Source: Cunninghamella blakesleeana (lineage: Eukaryota > Mucoromycota > Mucoromycetes > Mucorales > Cunninghamellaceae). From it: a stretch of DNA of 64,000 nt. A model generated the notes under the pieces. The model did no database searches. It saw only the letters and a list, made by a program, of their open reading frames with translations, and was not told where the DNA came from. The stretch lies in NCBI GenBank assembly GCA_017871115.1, contig JAFCIZ010000001.1, forward strand, positions 7,500,001 through 7,564,000, in the 5' to 3' direction. Of the stretch, positions 30,711-44,775 are shown piece after piece. The translations under genes were made by a program, and so were the position numbers. Numbering within the stretch: the first letter of the stretch is position 1; each line of letters starts with the position of its first letter.

Positions 30711-33499
30711 GTTTATCTTCAGCCAAATTTTTAACTTTTTATATTCCCCTTTTTATTATTACCTTTTTTTTATTTATTAAAAACCCCTTAGTTTTAAATT
30801 TAACAAGATATTTCAACAGAAACAACAAAGTCTATGGTGATAAAGTGGATACAGCATTACGAAAAAATCGAGGTAACGATGCATCTTATGCCCTTTTATA
30901 TTCCGGGGAAGGAAATGAAGCAAGACGATGTATAGTCGATCGATACTCTGTTGGTATTATGGAAGTCGATGCTGGAGGATGTATTGCATCTCAATTGATT
31001 ATGACGGTCATGTTGATAGTCATTATTGCATTAATTGTAATTCGCTATTCTATGGCTTTACTTTTCCAATGGATTATCGCTAGTAAACTTGTTAAACCTG
31101 GAGGAAGATCCAATTGGCTTGCATGGCGTTCTATTAAAGGTGGTAATGACGATCCAGCAAACCATGTCCCTGGTCCTTATAATAATTATGGCCATATAGG
31201 TACTGAATCCCGTGGTTCTTCTACTACTCTTGGTTCTGGATTGTCATCTCGTGGTACCACTCCTCAAAGTGAACATAACTCTGCTATTGAATTAGGTGGC
31301 AATGGTGTTCAATCTGATATTGTTTCTACTGAATTATATACCGTTTTGTTGGTTACATGTTATTCTGAAGGTGAGGAAGGTCTTCGTACTACAATGGATA
31401 GTTTGGCTATGACAACTTATTCAAAGAAACATAAGGTAAGGAAAGATATATTATATATACATATGTTATGAATATTTTTTCATGATTATTTACTTTTTTA
31501 TATTATATTTATATTTATTTGATAAAGATATTCTTTGTTATTGCTGATGGTCTTATTACTGGTGCTGGTGAAACTCGCTCAACTCCTGATATTGTTGTCG
31601 ATATGATGGACCTTGACCCTACTATGAGAGATCCTAAGCCCTCTTCTTATTTGGCTATTGCTGATGGTGAAAAACAATTAAATATGGCTAAAGTGGTAAG
31701 TGAAAAAAAAAAAAAAAAAAAATAGAGCTCGAGCTAGAGCTAGAGATAAAATTAGAAATAATTCATTAGTACATATAATAACAGTTATAGTAACAACAAC
31801 AACAACAACGATAATAATAATAGTAATATTAATAATTTTTTTTATTTTATTTTATAAATCATCAGTATGCTGGTCATTATAAAGGTGTCCCTTGTATTAC
31901 TATTGTTAAATGTGGTACCGATGAAGAAAAAAATGCTCCAAAAGCTGGTAACCGTGGTAAACGAGATTCTCAGGTAATTAAATATTGTTAAAGTAAAAAA
32001 AAAAAAATACAGAGGCATTCCCATTTTTAGAAAGCAATTTATCTAATAACTATCTTATGGTGTTACGTTACTTTTTTTTTGTGTAATAAATAGTTAATTT
32101 TGATGAGTTTCTTCCAACGTGTTCTTTTTAATGATCGTCTTTCTGAACTTGATTATGAAATCTTTTGGAAAATGTCCTGGTTGATGAAAGGTGTTACACC
32201 AGATAAATTTGAATTGGTGCTTATGGTGGATGCTGATACCCAAGTTTTACCTGATGCTTTAACATATATGGTTGCTGCTATGGCTAACGACATTACAATT
32301 ATGGGACTTTGTGGTGAAACTAGAATTGCAAATAAACGTACATCATGTAAGTTATTATTATTGATAAATTGATTGATTGATTAGATAAAGCTTTAATTTA
32401 ATTTTACTTAATATATACTTTTTTTTTTTTTTTTTAAATAGGGGTAACTGCTATTCAAGTATTTGAATATTATATTTCTCATCATTATGCTAAAGCATTT
32501 GAATCTTTATTTGGTATTGTAACATGTTTACCTGGTTGTTTCAGTATGTATCGTATCAAATCACCTAAAAATGGAGCATGGGTTCCTATTTTAGCCAATC
32601 CTGATATTATTTTAGAATATAACCAAAATGTAGTGGTCACTTTACATGAGAAGAATTTATTATTACTTGGTGAAGATCGATTTTTATCCACTTTAATGCT
32701 TCGTACTTTCCCCAAAAGACAAATGATGTTTGTACCTCAAGCTAGATGTAGAACTGTTGTACCTGATGAATTCAAAGTATTGCTATCACAAAGACGTCGG
32801 TGGATTAATTCAACCATTCACAACTTGATGGAATTAGTACTTGTCTCTGATTTATGTGGTATTGCTTGTTTATCTATGCAATTTTCAGTTTTTATTGATT
32901 TGATCGGTACTTTAGTCTTACCTGCCGCTATCTGTATGACAATTTATTTGATCGTCAATACTGCTATCTCTTCAAATCCACAATGGCAATCCTTGGCTTT
33001 ATTGATTGCTATTTTAGGTTTACCAGCTGTGTTGATTGCCATTACAACCTTTAAATTCGTTTATGTAATGTGGATGATTATTTATCTTATTGCTTTACCC
33101 ATTTGGAATTTCGTTTTACCACTTTATTCCTTCTGGCATTTTGATGATTTCTCTTGGGGTGCAACACGAGTCGTTGCTGGTGAAAAGAAGGATAAAGGAC
33201 ACGGAGATAATGATGGTAAGTTTGATTCATCTAAATTAGTTATGAAGAAATGGGAAGATTGGGAAGCCGAACGTACTGGACAACGATTTAATAAAAATAA
33301 ATTGGCATTAAAAACACCTTTGGATCCCCCTTCTGCTTTCGATGGACTTAATCAACCTGGTGTACGTAAGAGTGGCCTCATTACGCCTAATACTCCTTTT
33401 GGTATGATGTTTAATGATCGTAAGATGTATAATTCTTCTCCTTCTCTTAATACCACTACAAATAATAATAACTCTTCTACCCCCTCTACACCTCATTAA
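28862..33499 (+). CDS. Chitin synthase, class IV type (copy 1)
   Basis: Eight exons: 28862-29779, 30055-30388, 30498-30647, 30792-31435, 31528-31695, 31866-31973, 32094-32346, 32442-33499, giving 1210 residues. It polymerises GlcNAc from UDP-GlcNAc into chitin at the plasma membrane. The N-terminal ~250 residues are disordered and rich in Gln, Pro, Arg and Ser. Two hydrophobic segments flank a lumenal-type region with several Cys. The glycosyltransferase core has '[14 protein letters not shown]', 'VMVDADTQ'-type DxD text ([10 protein letters not shown]), '[10 protein letters not shown]' and the hallmark 'QRRRW'. At least four membrane helices follow, then '[12 protein letters not shown]', typical of class IV (Chs3-like) enzymes. 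No myosin motor is present. A paralogue lies 6 kb downstream in the same orientation. Confidence 0.94.
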
Positions 33500-33610
33500 T
33501 TTTTATATACATCTATCTTTTTTATCTATATAAATATTTAATATTATTATATATCTTTTTTCTATTTTGTATTCTCATTTTATAATAATTAATATTATTA
33601 TTAATATTAA

Positions 33611-33646
<36 letters not shown>

Positions 33647-33850
33647 TGTAATACTTTTTTTATATTATTACTACTATTTTTTTACCTCCCTTTATATAGT
33701 TAAAATTTTGTATATTAAAAAAAAAATAAACTCGCATTTTATTTTAAAATTTAAATTCCGTTGATTTTTTTTTTTTTTTTTTTTTTTTTTTCACTTCAAC
33801 TTTTCTTTCCACTATTTTTTTATACAGTATAAAAAATACAAGTCAATAGA
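33500..33850. other. Intergenic region
   Basis: About 350 bp with an ATT microsatellite (33585-33650) and a T run (33765-33791). No gene seen. Confidence 0.5.
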
Positions 33851-33970
33851 ATGAGTTTTAAAAAAAATGATAATTATGACCAAATATATTTTGATTCTGA
33901 CGAAGAAATTGATTCTGAGCAAATTGATATAAAAGGTATATGATGATTTTCATAGAGAATGTAATAAATT

Positions 33971-34003
<33 letters not shown>

Positions 34004-34692
34004 TCAATATTTTATTGAATGAAAATAACTTATATCCTTTTTGATAGGTAGTGATGGTGGTAGTGATCCAAAGCAAGTAAAAAGTAATGAAGAGTTATTT
34101 TATGATCCATTAGTCGATGAAGATGACGAAGCTTGGATGGCAAATCAAATTAAAAGTAAAATACTTAAATGGATGTATATCATAAGAAAAGGTTTATATA
34201 CATATATTCATAAATCGTTTTTTTTTTCTTTTTTCTTTTTTTTTTCTTAAAATAGAGGCAACGCCTAAAAAAAATCAATCTAAAGAAAAAGATTCACTAG
34301 CACGTACAGACGCTATATTAACTTGTCCAATGTGTTTTTCCCCTTTGTGCTATAGCTGTCAAAGGTAATAAATTAATATATATAATATGTATGAATTTTT
34401 ATTTTAATTTTGTATTCATGTTTATTTAATTTATTAATTCTTATCTTGTAACAGACATGAATTATATTCAAATCAATTTAGAGCCATGTTTGTCACTAAT
34501 TGTAAAGTTAATAAAACTGAACGATATAAGTATAGTCCTTCTAAACCAAAAAAAGCAAAAAAAATAATGGCAGAGCATGATGATGGTCAGGACGAATATT
34601 ATTATATCGTAAAATGTGATACCTGTGATACCCATATAGCTATGATGGATGAAGATGAAGTATATCATTTTTTTAATGTCATTGCTAATTAA
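33851..34692 (+). CDS. EAPP-like protein (E2F-associated phosphoprotein family)
   Basis: Four exons: 33851-33935, 34048-34155, 34256-34364, 34455-34692, giving 179 residues. The N-terminal half is acidic ('FDSDEEIDSEQ', 'DPLVDEDDEAW'). The C-terminal half matches the EAPP domain, with paired cysteines likely binding zinc: 'CPMCFSPLCYSCQRHELYSN', 'MFVTNCKV' and 'KCDTCDTHIAMMDEDEVYHF'. Animal EAPP is a nuclear phosphoprotein that modulates E2F-driven transcription; fungal homologues are uncharacterised, so the role here is unknown. The start codon is the first ATG and keeps the acidic segment in frame. Confidence 0.85.
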
Positions 34693-34857
34693 ATAATAAA
34701 ATTATGCTTGTTTAAAAAAAGTTGTTTGTGCGCGAATTTTTTTAGTATGTCTGATATTTAATTTTAGATTTTTAAAAAAAGGTAAACCTCCTTTTTTTCT
34801 TTTTCTTCCTATTTTCCACTTTTTTTTTTTTACAACGAGCTATATAATTATTTTAAT

Positions 34858-34940
34858 ATGAGTTGGAAGGTGAATGAAAAAAATAATGCAATAGCTTACT
34901 TTAGTTGTACCATGCACATTATATTTATTTTAATATATAA

Positions 34941-34982
<42 letters not shown>

Positions 34983-36838
34983 AATATATGTATATCTTAT
35001 TATAGGGTCTTTCGAAAGCTGTTAGTAGATTGCCTCACCAGATGCTATCTAAAAAGTCAGAAGGTAACTTAATATAACAATAACAATATGGATATTTTCA
35101 AGTAAAAATGATTTTATATTGAACTAGCCTTTTCGTATTATTTGTTCATTTATATTTTTTAGCAACACGAGATTTGGAAATTATGGAGTATGAAAAAAAA
35201 TTAAATGAGTCATTAAAATCAGTAGAGAAACTTCAAAAGGAAGCACAGCTATTTCGTGACAACGTAGCTGGTAAAAATAAAAAATAATGACGATAGTATA
35301 TATATATATATATATATTATGGTTTACTTATACATCTATATATTCAACATGATTGTTATTACTTGTTAGCTATTTTGATGCACCAAGCCCAAATGGTTGA
35401 ATTCCTTGCTGTTATTTATAGCTCAACTCTAGGTATGGAAGTAGATGAAGGGGAAATCCAGCGCCGAGTTCAACAAACACCTCCAGGTACTTTACAAGCT
35501 GTAAACGATGCTGAAGCTGCTATGTCTTATTGTCGTGACGAAGTATTGCCTGAACTTGTAAGTTTATTTGTATCAAGAACAAAGAAGGAAAAAAAAAAAG
35601 CAGAAGAAAATGGTTAACCATATTGATAACAATCCCTCTCTTCCATTTTATTTTTCTTTAAAGGACATAGTAGATGAAGCTGTTATAAGACCCACTTTAG
35701 AGTTAGTGGAAGTTATTAAAAAAATACAAAAGACATTAGTCAAACGCAACCATAAAATGATTGATTATGATCGACACAGAACAAGTTTGGCTAAACTAAA
35801 AGCCAAAGAAGAACGTAATTTCAATGAAGAAAAGCAAGTATATAAAGTAGAGAGTCAATTGGAAACAGCTACTCAGGATTATGAATATTTAAATAATATG
35901 TTAAAACAGCAATTGCCACAGTTTTTTCAACTCAAAGCTCAATTTATTACTCCTGTTTATGAACGGTTTTATAATTTACAATCCAAGATATTTGGTATGA
36001 TTTATGCAAGATGTTATGAACTACTTCACGCTAATGAACAACATTTTACGACACATCAAATGGGTATTGAGCAAGGTTATCAATGGCGACTTCAACAATA
36101 TAATGCTCGTGCTGAATTTGAAAATATGGATATCTTGAAATCAAGTAAATGGCTCAAAGGTAATAATTAAAAAAAAGGAAAAAAAATAAGAATATAACAC
36201 TTTTATTATTGATTTTTACTAATATTACTATTATTATTATTATTGTTTTTGTTTTTTTTTTTTTTAAAAAAAAATATAGTGTCAGGCGGAAGTAATAATA
36301 GTAAATTATCATTAAAAGAGCGTGCAGAATTAAGAGGACAGCAAGAAAATACAACCACCAATAATAATAGCAATTATAATCATTCAGTACCATCCACACC
36401 ACCTTCTTATACTCCAGCAGCTGTACAGCCTATTCAACACCAACAATCACCTGCTCCAACCTATCAAACATACCAACAACCTAGTGCACCATCCTACCAA
36501 TCTACCCCTGCTGTTCATGGCCGTGCCCCTCCTCCTCCTCCTCCAGCACCTTATAATAAACCTAAAAAATATGTTCTTGCTTTATATGATTATGATGCCC
36601 AAGCTGATGGTGATTTGTCATTTAGAAAAGATGATAAAATTGAATTAGTAGAACGTACTGCAGATCAAAATGACTGGTGGACTGGTAAATTGGCTGGTGC
36701 CGTTGGTATATTTCCAGGTAATATATGAATATATATATATATATATATATATATAATGATTATCAATATTTATTAATGTAAAATAACATTTTTTTTTTAT
36801 GTTTACTATTTTTAGGAAACTATGTACAAGAGTTATAA
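34858..36838 (+). CDS. RVS167: Rvs167/Hob1-like BAR-SH3 (amphiphysin family) protein
   Basis: Seven exons: 34858-34869, 35006-35063, 35163-35270, 35370-35557, 35664-36159, 36280-36717, 36816-36838, giving 440 residues. The start 'MSWKGLSKAVSRLP' mirrors the Rvs167 N-terminus and supports the 12-nt first exon. A BAR domain covers about residues 5-255 ('LEIMEYEKKLNESLKSVEKL', 'EERNFNEEKQVYKVESQLE'). It is followed by a Pro/Gln/Ala-rich linker ending in a run of prolines and a C-terminal SH3 ('ALYDYDAQADGDLSFRKDD', 'WWTGKL', 'GIFPGNYV'). Such proteins bend membranes at endocytic sites and link them to actin; in yeast Rvs167 works with an Rvs161-type partner. It sits between two chitin synthases, whose traffic depends on endocytic recycling; that link is inference. 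Confidence 0.93.
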
Positions 36839-37185
36839 TTATTTTTTACCTCACGGATTAGTATTAATATATTCCTTTACATATAATTTATTTTTTAATT
36901 TTATGATATAATTAATAATGCAAGGATAATTAATAATATTAAAAAAAAAGAATAAAATTAAAAAAAAAAAAAAACTAATAACGATGAACTTTTAAAATAC
37001 ACATTAAATCGTGATTTATGCAGATTGAATTTCAATTTTTTATATAATAATATTATTATTATTACTATTATTTTTATTGTTATTATTATCATTTTAAAAA
37101 AATATTATTTATTTGGTGAAAAATATGGCTATCGTGACAATAATTACAAGAAATAACAATAAATTTAAACAGTAGAAATAGTACG
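36839..37185. other. Intergenic region between convergent genes
   Basis: About 350 bp, AT-rich with an ATT run; holds the 3' ends of the BAR-SH3 and kinase genes. Nothing else seen. Confidence 0.5.
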
Positions 37186-38593
37186 GTTAACAAAACGAAT
37201 GAATTCCAATGGACTTGAGCATTTTAATAAGTTACTTTGTATATGACTCAACAATTCCTAATAACAACAACAACAAAGAAAAAAAAAAAGACAAGAAATG
37301 ATGAATATCATTGATAATGATGTTCTTTCAACTTCAAATTTTTACCTCGGCCACTTCATTTGCACCAGGGCGAGTAGTTGCATTCACATCAAGTAACCAA
37401 CTAGCAAAGCAACGTAGGTAGGTAGTAGGATAACTATAAGTGAACGTAGGATTAGGATGATTCAAAATAGCAGCAAATAAGTCTATATCATTTTTTAAAA
37501 GAAAATGAGGCGGCACTCTATCCATCAATTCTATTAAAGTAATTCCTAATGACCAAATGTCAATTTTTTCAGTATAGTTTTGTTCACGAATGACTTCTGG
37601 TGCCATCCATTTGCAAGTTCCAAGACGATCATGATTCAGCTGTTGTTTATGATGGCTATGTTTAACCCAAATTGTAGTTGATAAACCAAAATCTGTTAAT
37701 TTGATTTCCCCATGATACCCTACTAATATATTTTCACTCTTGATATCACGGTGAATATATCCTTTGGCGTGTAAAAACACTAACCCTTTCAATACTTCTT
37801 GAAAAATATAAATGGCATAAGGTTCTGGAATGGCTCGTTGGCATAAAATGGCAAATATTGAACATAATTGTAAATCTAAACCTATCCATAGTGTTTGTTT
37901 CCATATGGTGATTTCTCTTAACCGAATCAAATTCTTATGGCCCATTGACATGATCTTTAATTCGTTCACCATGGCTTGTTTATATTCAGGGTCGTTCTCT
38001 ATTTGGCATCTTTTTATGGCCAACTTGTATGATTTTAGTCGGTGGGTTACTCTTAAGACGGGTCCATTCACTCTGATAATAAATAATAAAATAACGAAGA
38101 AATGGAATAAATAAAAATAAGGGAAATTGGATAGATTGAAAAGAACATATATTTATCTACTATATATTTACCCAATACCAATTTCTTCAAAGTCATGATA
38201 TTTATTTATTGGATCTTCGCTAGAAATGGTAATATTTTTTGGTAAAATGGAATTTAATTGATGTTGAAAAGAGATTATATAAGAATGGCAAGTAGATTCA
38301 GAAGACGATCGTTTTAATAGGGGTGGTAATTTAGATATATCTTTACATAGGCCGGCTGGCAACCATGGTTTTTTTGAAATATTTTTAGATGGATTGTATT
38401 TTCTTAAATGGTATTCATAGACATGATCAGTTGGTTGAAGGAAACAATTGGTACCGAAAATATTTGGAATTTCATAATACCCTGGAGATCTCCATTTCTT
38501 TTTATTATTATATACATTATTATTATTATTATTGTTGTTGTTAAGCGATTTTGTTTTTCTTAATCTTTGCTGATTTATATTGGATGAATTCAT
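37186..38593 (-). CDS. STE20/PAK-like protein kinase without a CRIB domain
   Basis: Three exons on the minus strand: 38172-38593, 37346-38072, 37186-37257, giving 406 residues. About 130 N-terminal residues are basic and Asn/Ser-rich. The kinase domain follows: Gly loop 'IGIGVNGPV' (split by an intron), catalytic Lys in 'YKLAIKR', 'HRDIKSENILV', 'TDFGLS' and 'GTCKWMAPEVI'. All key residues are present, so it should be active. 'DIKSEN' with 'GTxxWMAPE' points to the STE20/PAK group. PAKs normally carry a Cdc42/Rac-binding CRIB motif before the kinase; I do not see one here. Upstream activator and target are unknown. It is transcribed away from the second chitin synthase. Confidence 0.85.
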
Positions 38594-39646
38594 TTTTTTT
38601 TTCTTTTTAAATAATAGTAATAATATTTATAAAAAAAGAGATGTATATATATAAAGAAAAAGAAAAAAAAAAGAAAAAAAAAAAAGAATTAATAACGGTT
38701 TATAAATAAAATCAAATAAATAAAAAGGTTTTATTTATTACTAAGGAGGCCTAAATATTATTGTTATTATGCAACGTTGATAGCTTAAATTATGATTTAG
38801 TGATTATTTATTTACTATTAATCTTTAAGATCACCAAAAAAAAAAAAAATATTATAATACAGCATCATTTTTTTTTAATAAATAGTAATAATAATAAAAA
38901 AGTGTTTTATTATTATTATTATTATTGTTATTTTTTAAAAAAAAAATAGATGATGTAAAATGCGTTGTTATACATATACCCATTACTATATTTTTTTCTT
39001 TTTTTAATATTTATTAAATTTCATACGTAAGGGGAAAAAATGCTATGCTTTTAAAAATCTTGCCTTTTTATTTTTTTATCACCATCCAAATATAAATCTA
39101 AAAAAGATCATTGTTATTATAATATTCTTATTATTCCCATTTCTTATTATTATTATTGTAGTATTATTATTATTATTACTATTATTATATACTATATAAA
39201 CTAAATAGATGGAATATAATTAAATGGGTATGAAAAACAATAGTCTATTTGGTTACACGCTTTTGACATGTAGCATTGCTTTAATATGATTGGAAGCTGA
39301 ACTTCAATATCATATTCTTCATAAACCTTTTGATGTTATCGCATAATATTTACATTTTTTTTATAAAAAAAAAAAAAAGATTTAAACGTACTCCCTGAAG
39401 AATACCATCATCATTTTTTATTTTTTATTCTTATTCTTCTTCTCTTTCATTTTTATTTTTATTTTTTTATTTTTATTTAATATACTTTTACGTACGTACT
39501 CTTCATTCTTTCTTTCTTTCTTTCTTTTTTAACATCAAGTATATATTCTTTAAAAAAATTTAAAAAAAAGGGAGGAAGAAAGTATATAGGAGTCTACTAC
39601 AAAAGACCTTTTTTTTTTTTAAAATATATATATATATATATATATA
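38594..39646. other. Intergenic region between divergent genes
   Basis: About 1 kb holding the promoters of the kinase (-) and the second chitin synthase (+). It has ATT microsatellites near 39150-39190, T runs and a (TA)n tract just upstream of the chitin synthase ATG. No gene seen. Confidence 0.5.
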
Positions 39647-40684
39647 ATGCAAGCACTGCCTAAAAGACAATCTACTTTAGTTAGACCAGAACGTCAACGA
39701 TTTGATAATAACCACCCACAATACTATTCAAGTTTACGAGCTATTTATGATGATAATAGTGAAGTCGATAATAATAAGGACCTGCTATTCATGGATCAAA
39801 AAGAAATACACGGCATAATTACAAGAGATACTGATTCTGATATAACTAATCTATCATCTAATCATTCTATACTATCATCATCTATTCATTTATGGAAAAT
39901 ATACTGTTATTTAATGACTTGCTGCTTGCCACCTTTTTTAATTGGTTGTTTTGGTAAATTTATTTATATTAAATAAATAAATGAGTTTTACTTTTTATTA
40001 TTATTATAGTAGTATTTTTAAAAAATGAAAGATTTTTTTTTTTTTTTTTTTACTAATGTAAATATAAATATAAATAATATAGGCAAAAAGGATAAAACTG
40101 CCCAATATGCATTTAGAGAAAAAGTTGGATTGGTATCTATTATTTTCTATATTATGGCAGGTGTTGGGTTTTTAACTTTTGGATTCACACAAACAGTTTG
40201 TTCTACTCCACCTCTCAGTTTTAAAATCGATGAATTAGATCATGGTCATATGATCATCCATGGTCAAGCTTATCCTTTCACTTCATGGCATCATCCTTCC
40301 CCTTTCAATCAGCCTATGATAGATATTATTGGTAGTAATGGTGGCGGTAAAGGTAGTGGTGCAAAAGATGCTTCTTTTTTATTTCAAAACATAAATCAAC
40401 GTTGTATGAATATTATTACTTCGAAAAAAGATCATGTACCTATTGGTTCGCAAGAATTTCCTACATATTTTCCCTGTCATTTATTTGATAATACTAATCA
40501 ACCTGATCCTTCCACCTATCAAAATCAGACGGGCTGTCACGTAACTACATATGCTCGTTTGGAATTGGATCGTCTAAAAAATAATGGAATACCAAATACT
40601 AAAAATCGACTTGATAAAGTAGGTCGTGTTTATTATGATTGGTCTGATATTAATTCAACAAATCATTTAACGGTGTTTAATAGG

Positions 40685-40718
<34 letters not shown>

Positions 40719-41554
40719 TTATAAAGTTAGGTACATATTAAAAAAAGTGTAAAAGTAGAGGGAGGAAGAGAAAAATTACAAATATAGAAATGTTTTTTAA
40801 ATGCCGATCTTTTTAAAAAAACTTTACAAATTTTTTTATTTTTTATTTTTAATCTTTTTTTATATTTTTACTTGTAGTAATGTATTAAATCTTAAATTAT
40901 TATTTTCTTTACCTCTCAACTTGTTTAATATACCGGCTAATGGATTGATTGAAACTGCTATAAAGAATCCTTCACTTTTTGGTGGTAAAGATATTAGTCG
41001 CGTTGTTGTCTCACGTAGCCATCTTGCTACTACCACCACCACAAATAATAATAATAGTAATATTAATTGGCTACAAGAAGCTTACTGTCTATTAGATATT
41101 ATCAAAGTGGGGGAGATTGATACAAAAAGTGTTGGTTGTATTGCTTCTGATATTGTATTATATACTTCTCTTTTGGTTATTCTTGGTACTATTTTTGTCA
41201 AGTTTATTTTAGCTGTTTTATTTGGCTGGTGTCTATCTTGGAAACTAGGCCATTTTAAAGAAGGTCGCTCTTATAAAGAACGAATGAAACGTGAAAAAGA
41301 AATTGAAAATTGGACAACAAGTATCAATCAGCCTGCCGATATGATTCGACCTCGAGTTTATAGTCCAAAGCCAAAACCACCTCTTTTTTTATCTTCTAAA
41401 ATTAACCTTATGCCAAAAACAAGTCGTTTTACTCCGCCTGAAACTGGTTCCAAGCATTATAAACCTGCTGGATCAGTTCAATTTGAACGTCCTGGCAGTA
41501 GCCCTCTTTGGAAACATTCATCTAGGTAATTAATTGATATATATTAATAATAGA

Positions 41555-41589
<35 letters not shown>

Positions 41590-43617
41590 TAATGATGATG
41601 ATGATGATGAGTTTTATTTTTATTTATATATATTGTTTCTAATATTTTTTATTTTTTATTTTTTTTTTATTTTTTTATTTTTTTATATATTTTTATTTTT
41701 ACATTTATTTTTAGTGTGCATACTCTAGGACAGTTCAATTCTTCTCTAAGTCAATTGACGGATTTAGGAAGATGTACTCCTGCTTTTTCAGAAATGGCTT
41801 CATTAAAACGTTTTAGTGAAATGACCATGCCAAATTCAAAAAGATCATCATTATCCAGTCATACCAATTTTACTACTACTGGTTTATCGTCATCTACTTC
41901 AACAATGCAGTGCCCTTATTCTCTTCACCCATTTGCTGTACCTCAACCTTTACCTGATTTTATGCCTTTTGGGTTCCCACTTATTCATACCATTTGTTTA
42001 GTTACTTGTTATTCTGAAGGTGAAGAAGGATTAAGAACCACATTAGATTCTATTGCAACGACTGATTACCCCAATTCTCATAAACTGATTCTTGTGATAG
42101 CGGATGGTGATATTCTTGGCCACGGTAACTCTAAATCTACACCAGATATATGTATTTCCATGATGGAGGATCTTTTAGTGCCAAAACATCAGGTCCAACC
42201 TCATAGTTATGTATCAATTGCAGATGGGAAAAAGAGGCACAATATGGCACGAATATATGCAGGTTTCTACCGTTACGATCGCCGCACAGTAGATCGCTCC
42301 CAACGAAAAAGAGTACCTATGATTACTATTGTGAAATGTGGTACACCTGAAGAAAGACAGCAAGAGAAAAAACCTGGTAATAGAGGGAAAAGGGATTCGC
42401 AAGTAATTTTGATGTCGTTTTTACAAAAGGTGATGTTTGATGAACGAATGACAAGGTTGGAATATGAATTGTTTACAAATATATGGCGCGTGGCGGGAGT
42501 CTGTCCTGATGCATATGAAATTGTTTTAATGGTTGATGCTGATACAAAAATTTATCCTGATTCTCTCTCAAGAATGGTAAGCTGTATGGCAAGTGACGAT
42601 CAAATTGCTGGCTTATGTGGTGAAACTAAAATTGGCAATAAAACTGATAGTTGGGTATCCATGATACAAGGTAACTAATAACAATAATAAGGGATACATA
42701 TATACATACAAACGCAAAAAGGAAATATATTTTATTCTGAATTTTTTTTTTTTTTTTTTTTTTCAGTATTTGAATATTACATATCACATCATCAAAGTAA
42801 AGCATTTGAATCTATATTTGGTAATGTTACCTGTTTACCAGGTTGTTTCTGTATGTATCGTATCAAAGCACCAAAAGGAAATAATGGACATTGGGTACCT
42901 ATATTAGCCAATCCAGACGTCATTGAACATTATTCAGAAAACGTAGTTGACACCTTACATAAAAAGAATCTTTTACTTTTGGGAGAAGATCGATACTTAT
43001 CCACTTTAATGCTAAAAACATTCCCCCATCGTAAAATGTTATTTGTTCCTCAAGCTGTTTGTAAAACCGTGGTTCCTGATACTTTTTCGGTCTTATTATC
43101 CCAACGTCGTCGGTGGATCAATTCAACTATTCATAACTTGATGGAATTATTATTTGTCAATGATTTATGTGGCACTTTTTGTTTCTCTATGCAATTTGTA
43201 GTCTTTATGGAACTGATTGGAACGTTAACTTTACCAGCCGCTATCTCTTTCACCATATATTTGATTATTTTGGCATTTTTAGGCCAACCGGCTTTAGCAT
43301 CTTTACTTTTATTGGCTCTTATCCTTGGTTTGCCCGCTATTTTGATTGTCATGACGAGTCGAAAATTAGTTTATGTGATTTGGATGTTGATTTATTTAAT
43401 CAGTTTACCAATCTGGAACTTTGTTTTACCCACTTATGCGTATTGGCATTTTGATGATTTCACTTGGGGCGAAACGAGAAAAGTGCAAGGGGAAGAAGAT
43501 AATAAGAAGGAAAATAGTAACCAACATAGTGAAAAGGATGGGGTCTTTGACAGTTCAAAAATTATTATGAAAAAATGGTGCGATTATGAAAAAGATCGCC
43601 GTTTACTTGAAATATAA
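39647..43617 (+). CDS. Chitin synthase, class IV type (copy 2)
   Basis: Five exons: 39647-39953, 40083-40683, 40878-41525, 41715-42670, 42767-43617, giving 1120 residues. Core motifs match copy 1: '[14 protein letters not shown]', '[10 protein letters not shown]', '[11 protein letters not shown]', 'QRRRW', then membrane helices and '[12 protein letters not shown]'. The N-terminal region is shorter and not Gln-rich. The lumenal part has more Cys and His. A loop between the two core halves carries '[10 protein letters not shown]', absent from copy 1. It has five exons against eight, though introns near the 'VFEYYISHH' segment lie at similar places. The two copies probably arose by an old duplication and may act at different stages or with different partners. 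Confidence 0.94.
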
Positions 43618-43725
43618 ATTTAATCGTCTTCTTCTCTCTCTTTATCTTTAACTAAAAAAAAAGTGAATGTGTGTGATATTTAATTTATTTGTATATATAC
43701 ATACATACATACATACATACATACG

Positions 43726-43762
<37 letters not shown>

Positions 43763-44759
43763 TATTCCCATTCAGAGGTTAACCATGAACACTTTGTATA
43801 ATAATAAAAAAAATATTTTATTTTTAACTTATATATATATTTAAACAAACAAAAAATTATAATAATGTTTATATATAAATAAAAATAATAATCGTATATA
43901 TAAGTAATATAATTTATTGTTTTGAATATGCAACATGGTTTTCTTTGAAAAAAATTATATATAAATTATGAAACAATGTCAAAAAGTAAAGGGTTGTTAT
44001 ATAAATTTTAAATAATAATTCTTTTGGAACAACCTCACAATATTATATACATATGCAGGTAATCTATATTTCGACAAAATTTTATAGAAAAAAAAACTGA
44101 AATGGGTTTTGAATATATTAGTCAACATTTAACCAACTGTATTATATATTCTTCATGCAAAAAATAAAATATAATAAAATTTGGAAAAAAAATTGAGCGG
44201 CGCCTAATTTTCTTATAAAAAACCATTTTTGAATTTAACTCTTTTCACATTCTCTTTCGCTTTTTATTAAAGTTAATTATATTTTTTTTCTATCAAAGTT
44301 AGTTTTTCTTGTGGTAAACATTATTTTATGAATATATATATATATATATGTATATTTATTGAATTAATAAAATATATTTATTCGATCTTTTAAACTATTC
44401 TTGTATGTTTGGCAATATTTTTTTAATTCTTGGTATTTATAAGCTCATTCTTTTATGCTAAAAAATTATACTTTTTGTTATATCCTAAAATTAATTGATA
44501 GATGTGCTTTGAATTAATAAAATAAATTTATCAGTCTTATTTACGATTTCTAAAGGTTATCTTTTATATATTATTTGACTATCTTATGTAATTGCTGCTG
44601 TTGGTCTTTTATTATTCTTTGTGATTATTATTTATTTAGTATGTAAACGTATTTATTATTATTATTATTGTTATCATCATCGTCATAATCATCACCATCA
44701 TCGTTGCCATCATCATATTTTTAATAGAATATATATATATATATATATATATATGTTTA
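43618..44759. other. Intergenic region
   Basis: No gene seen. It contains a CATA / CA / TA compound microsatellite at about 43697-43762 and an ATT-to-CATCAT tract at about 44655-44720. Confidence 0.5.
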
Positions 44760-44775
44760 AATAATATAAAATAGG

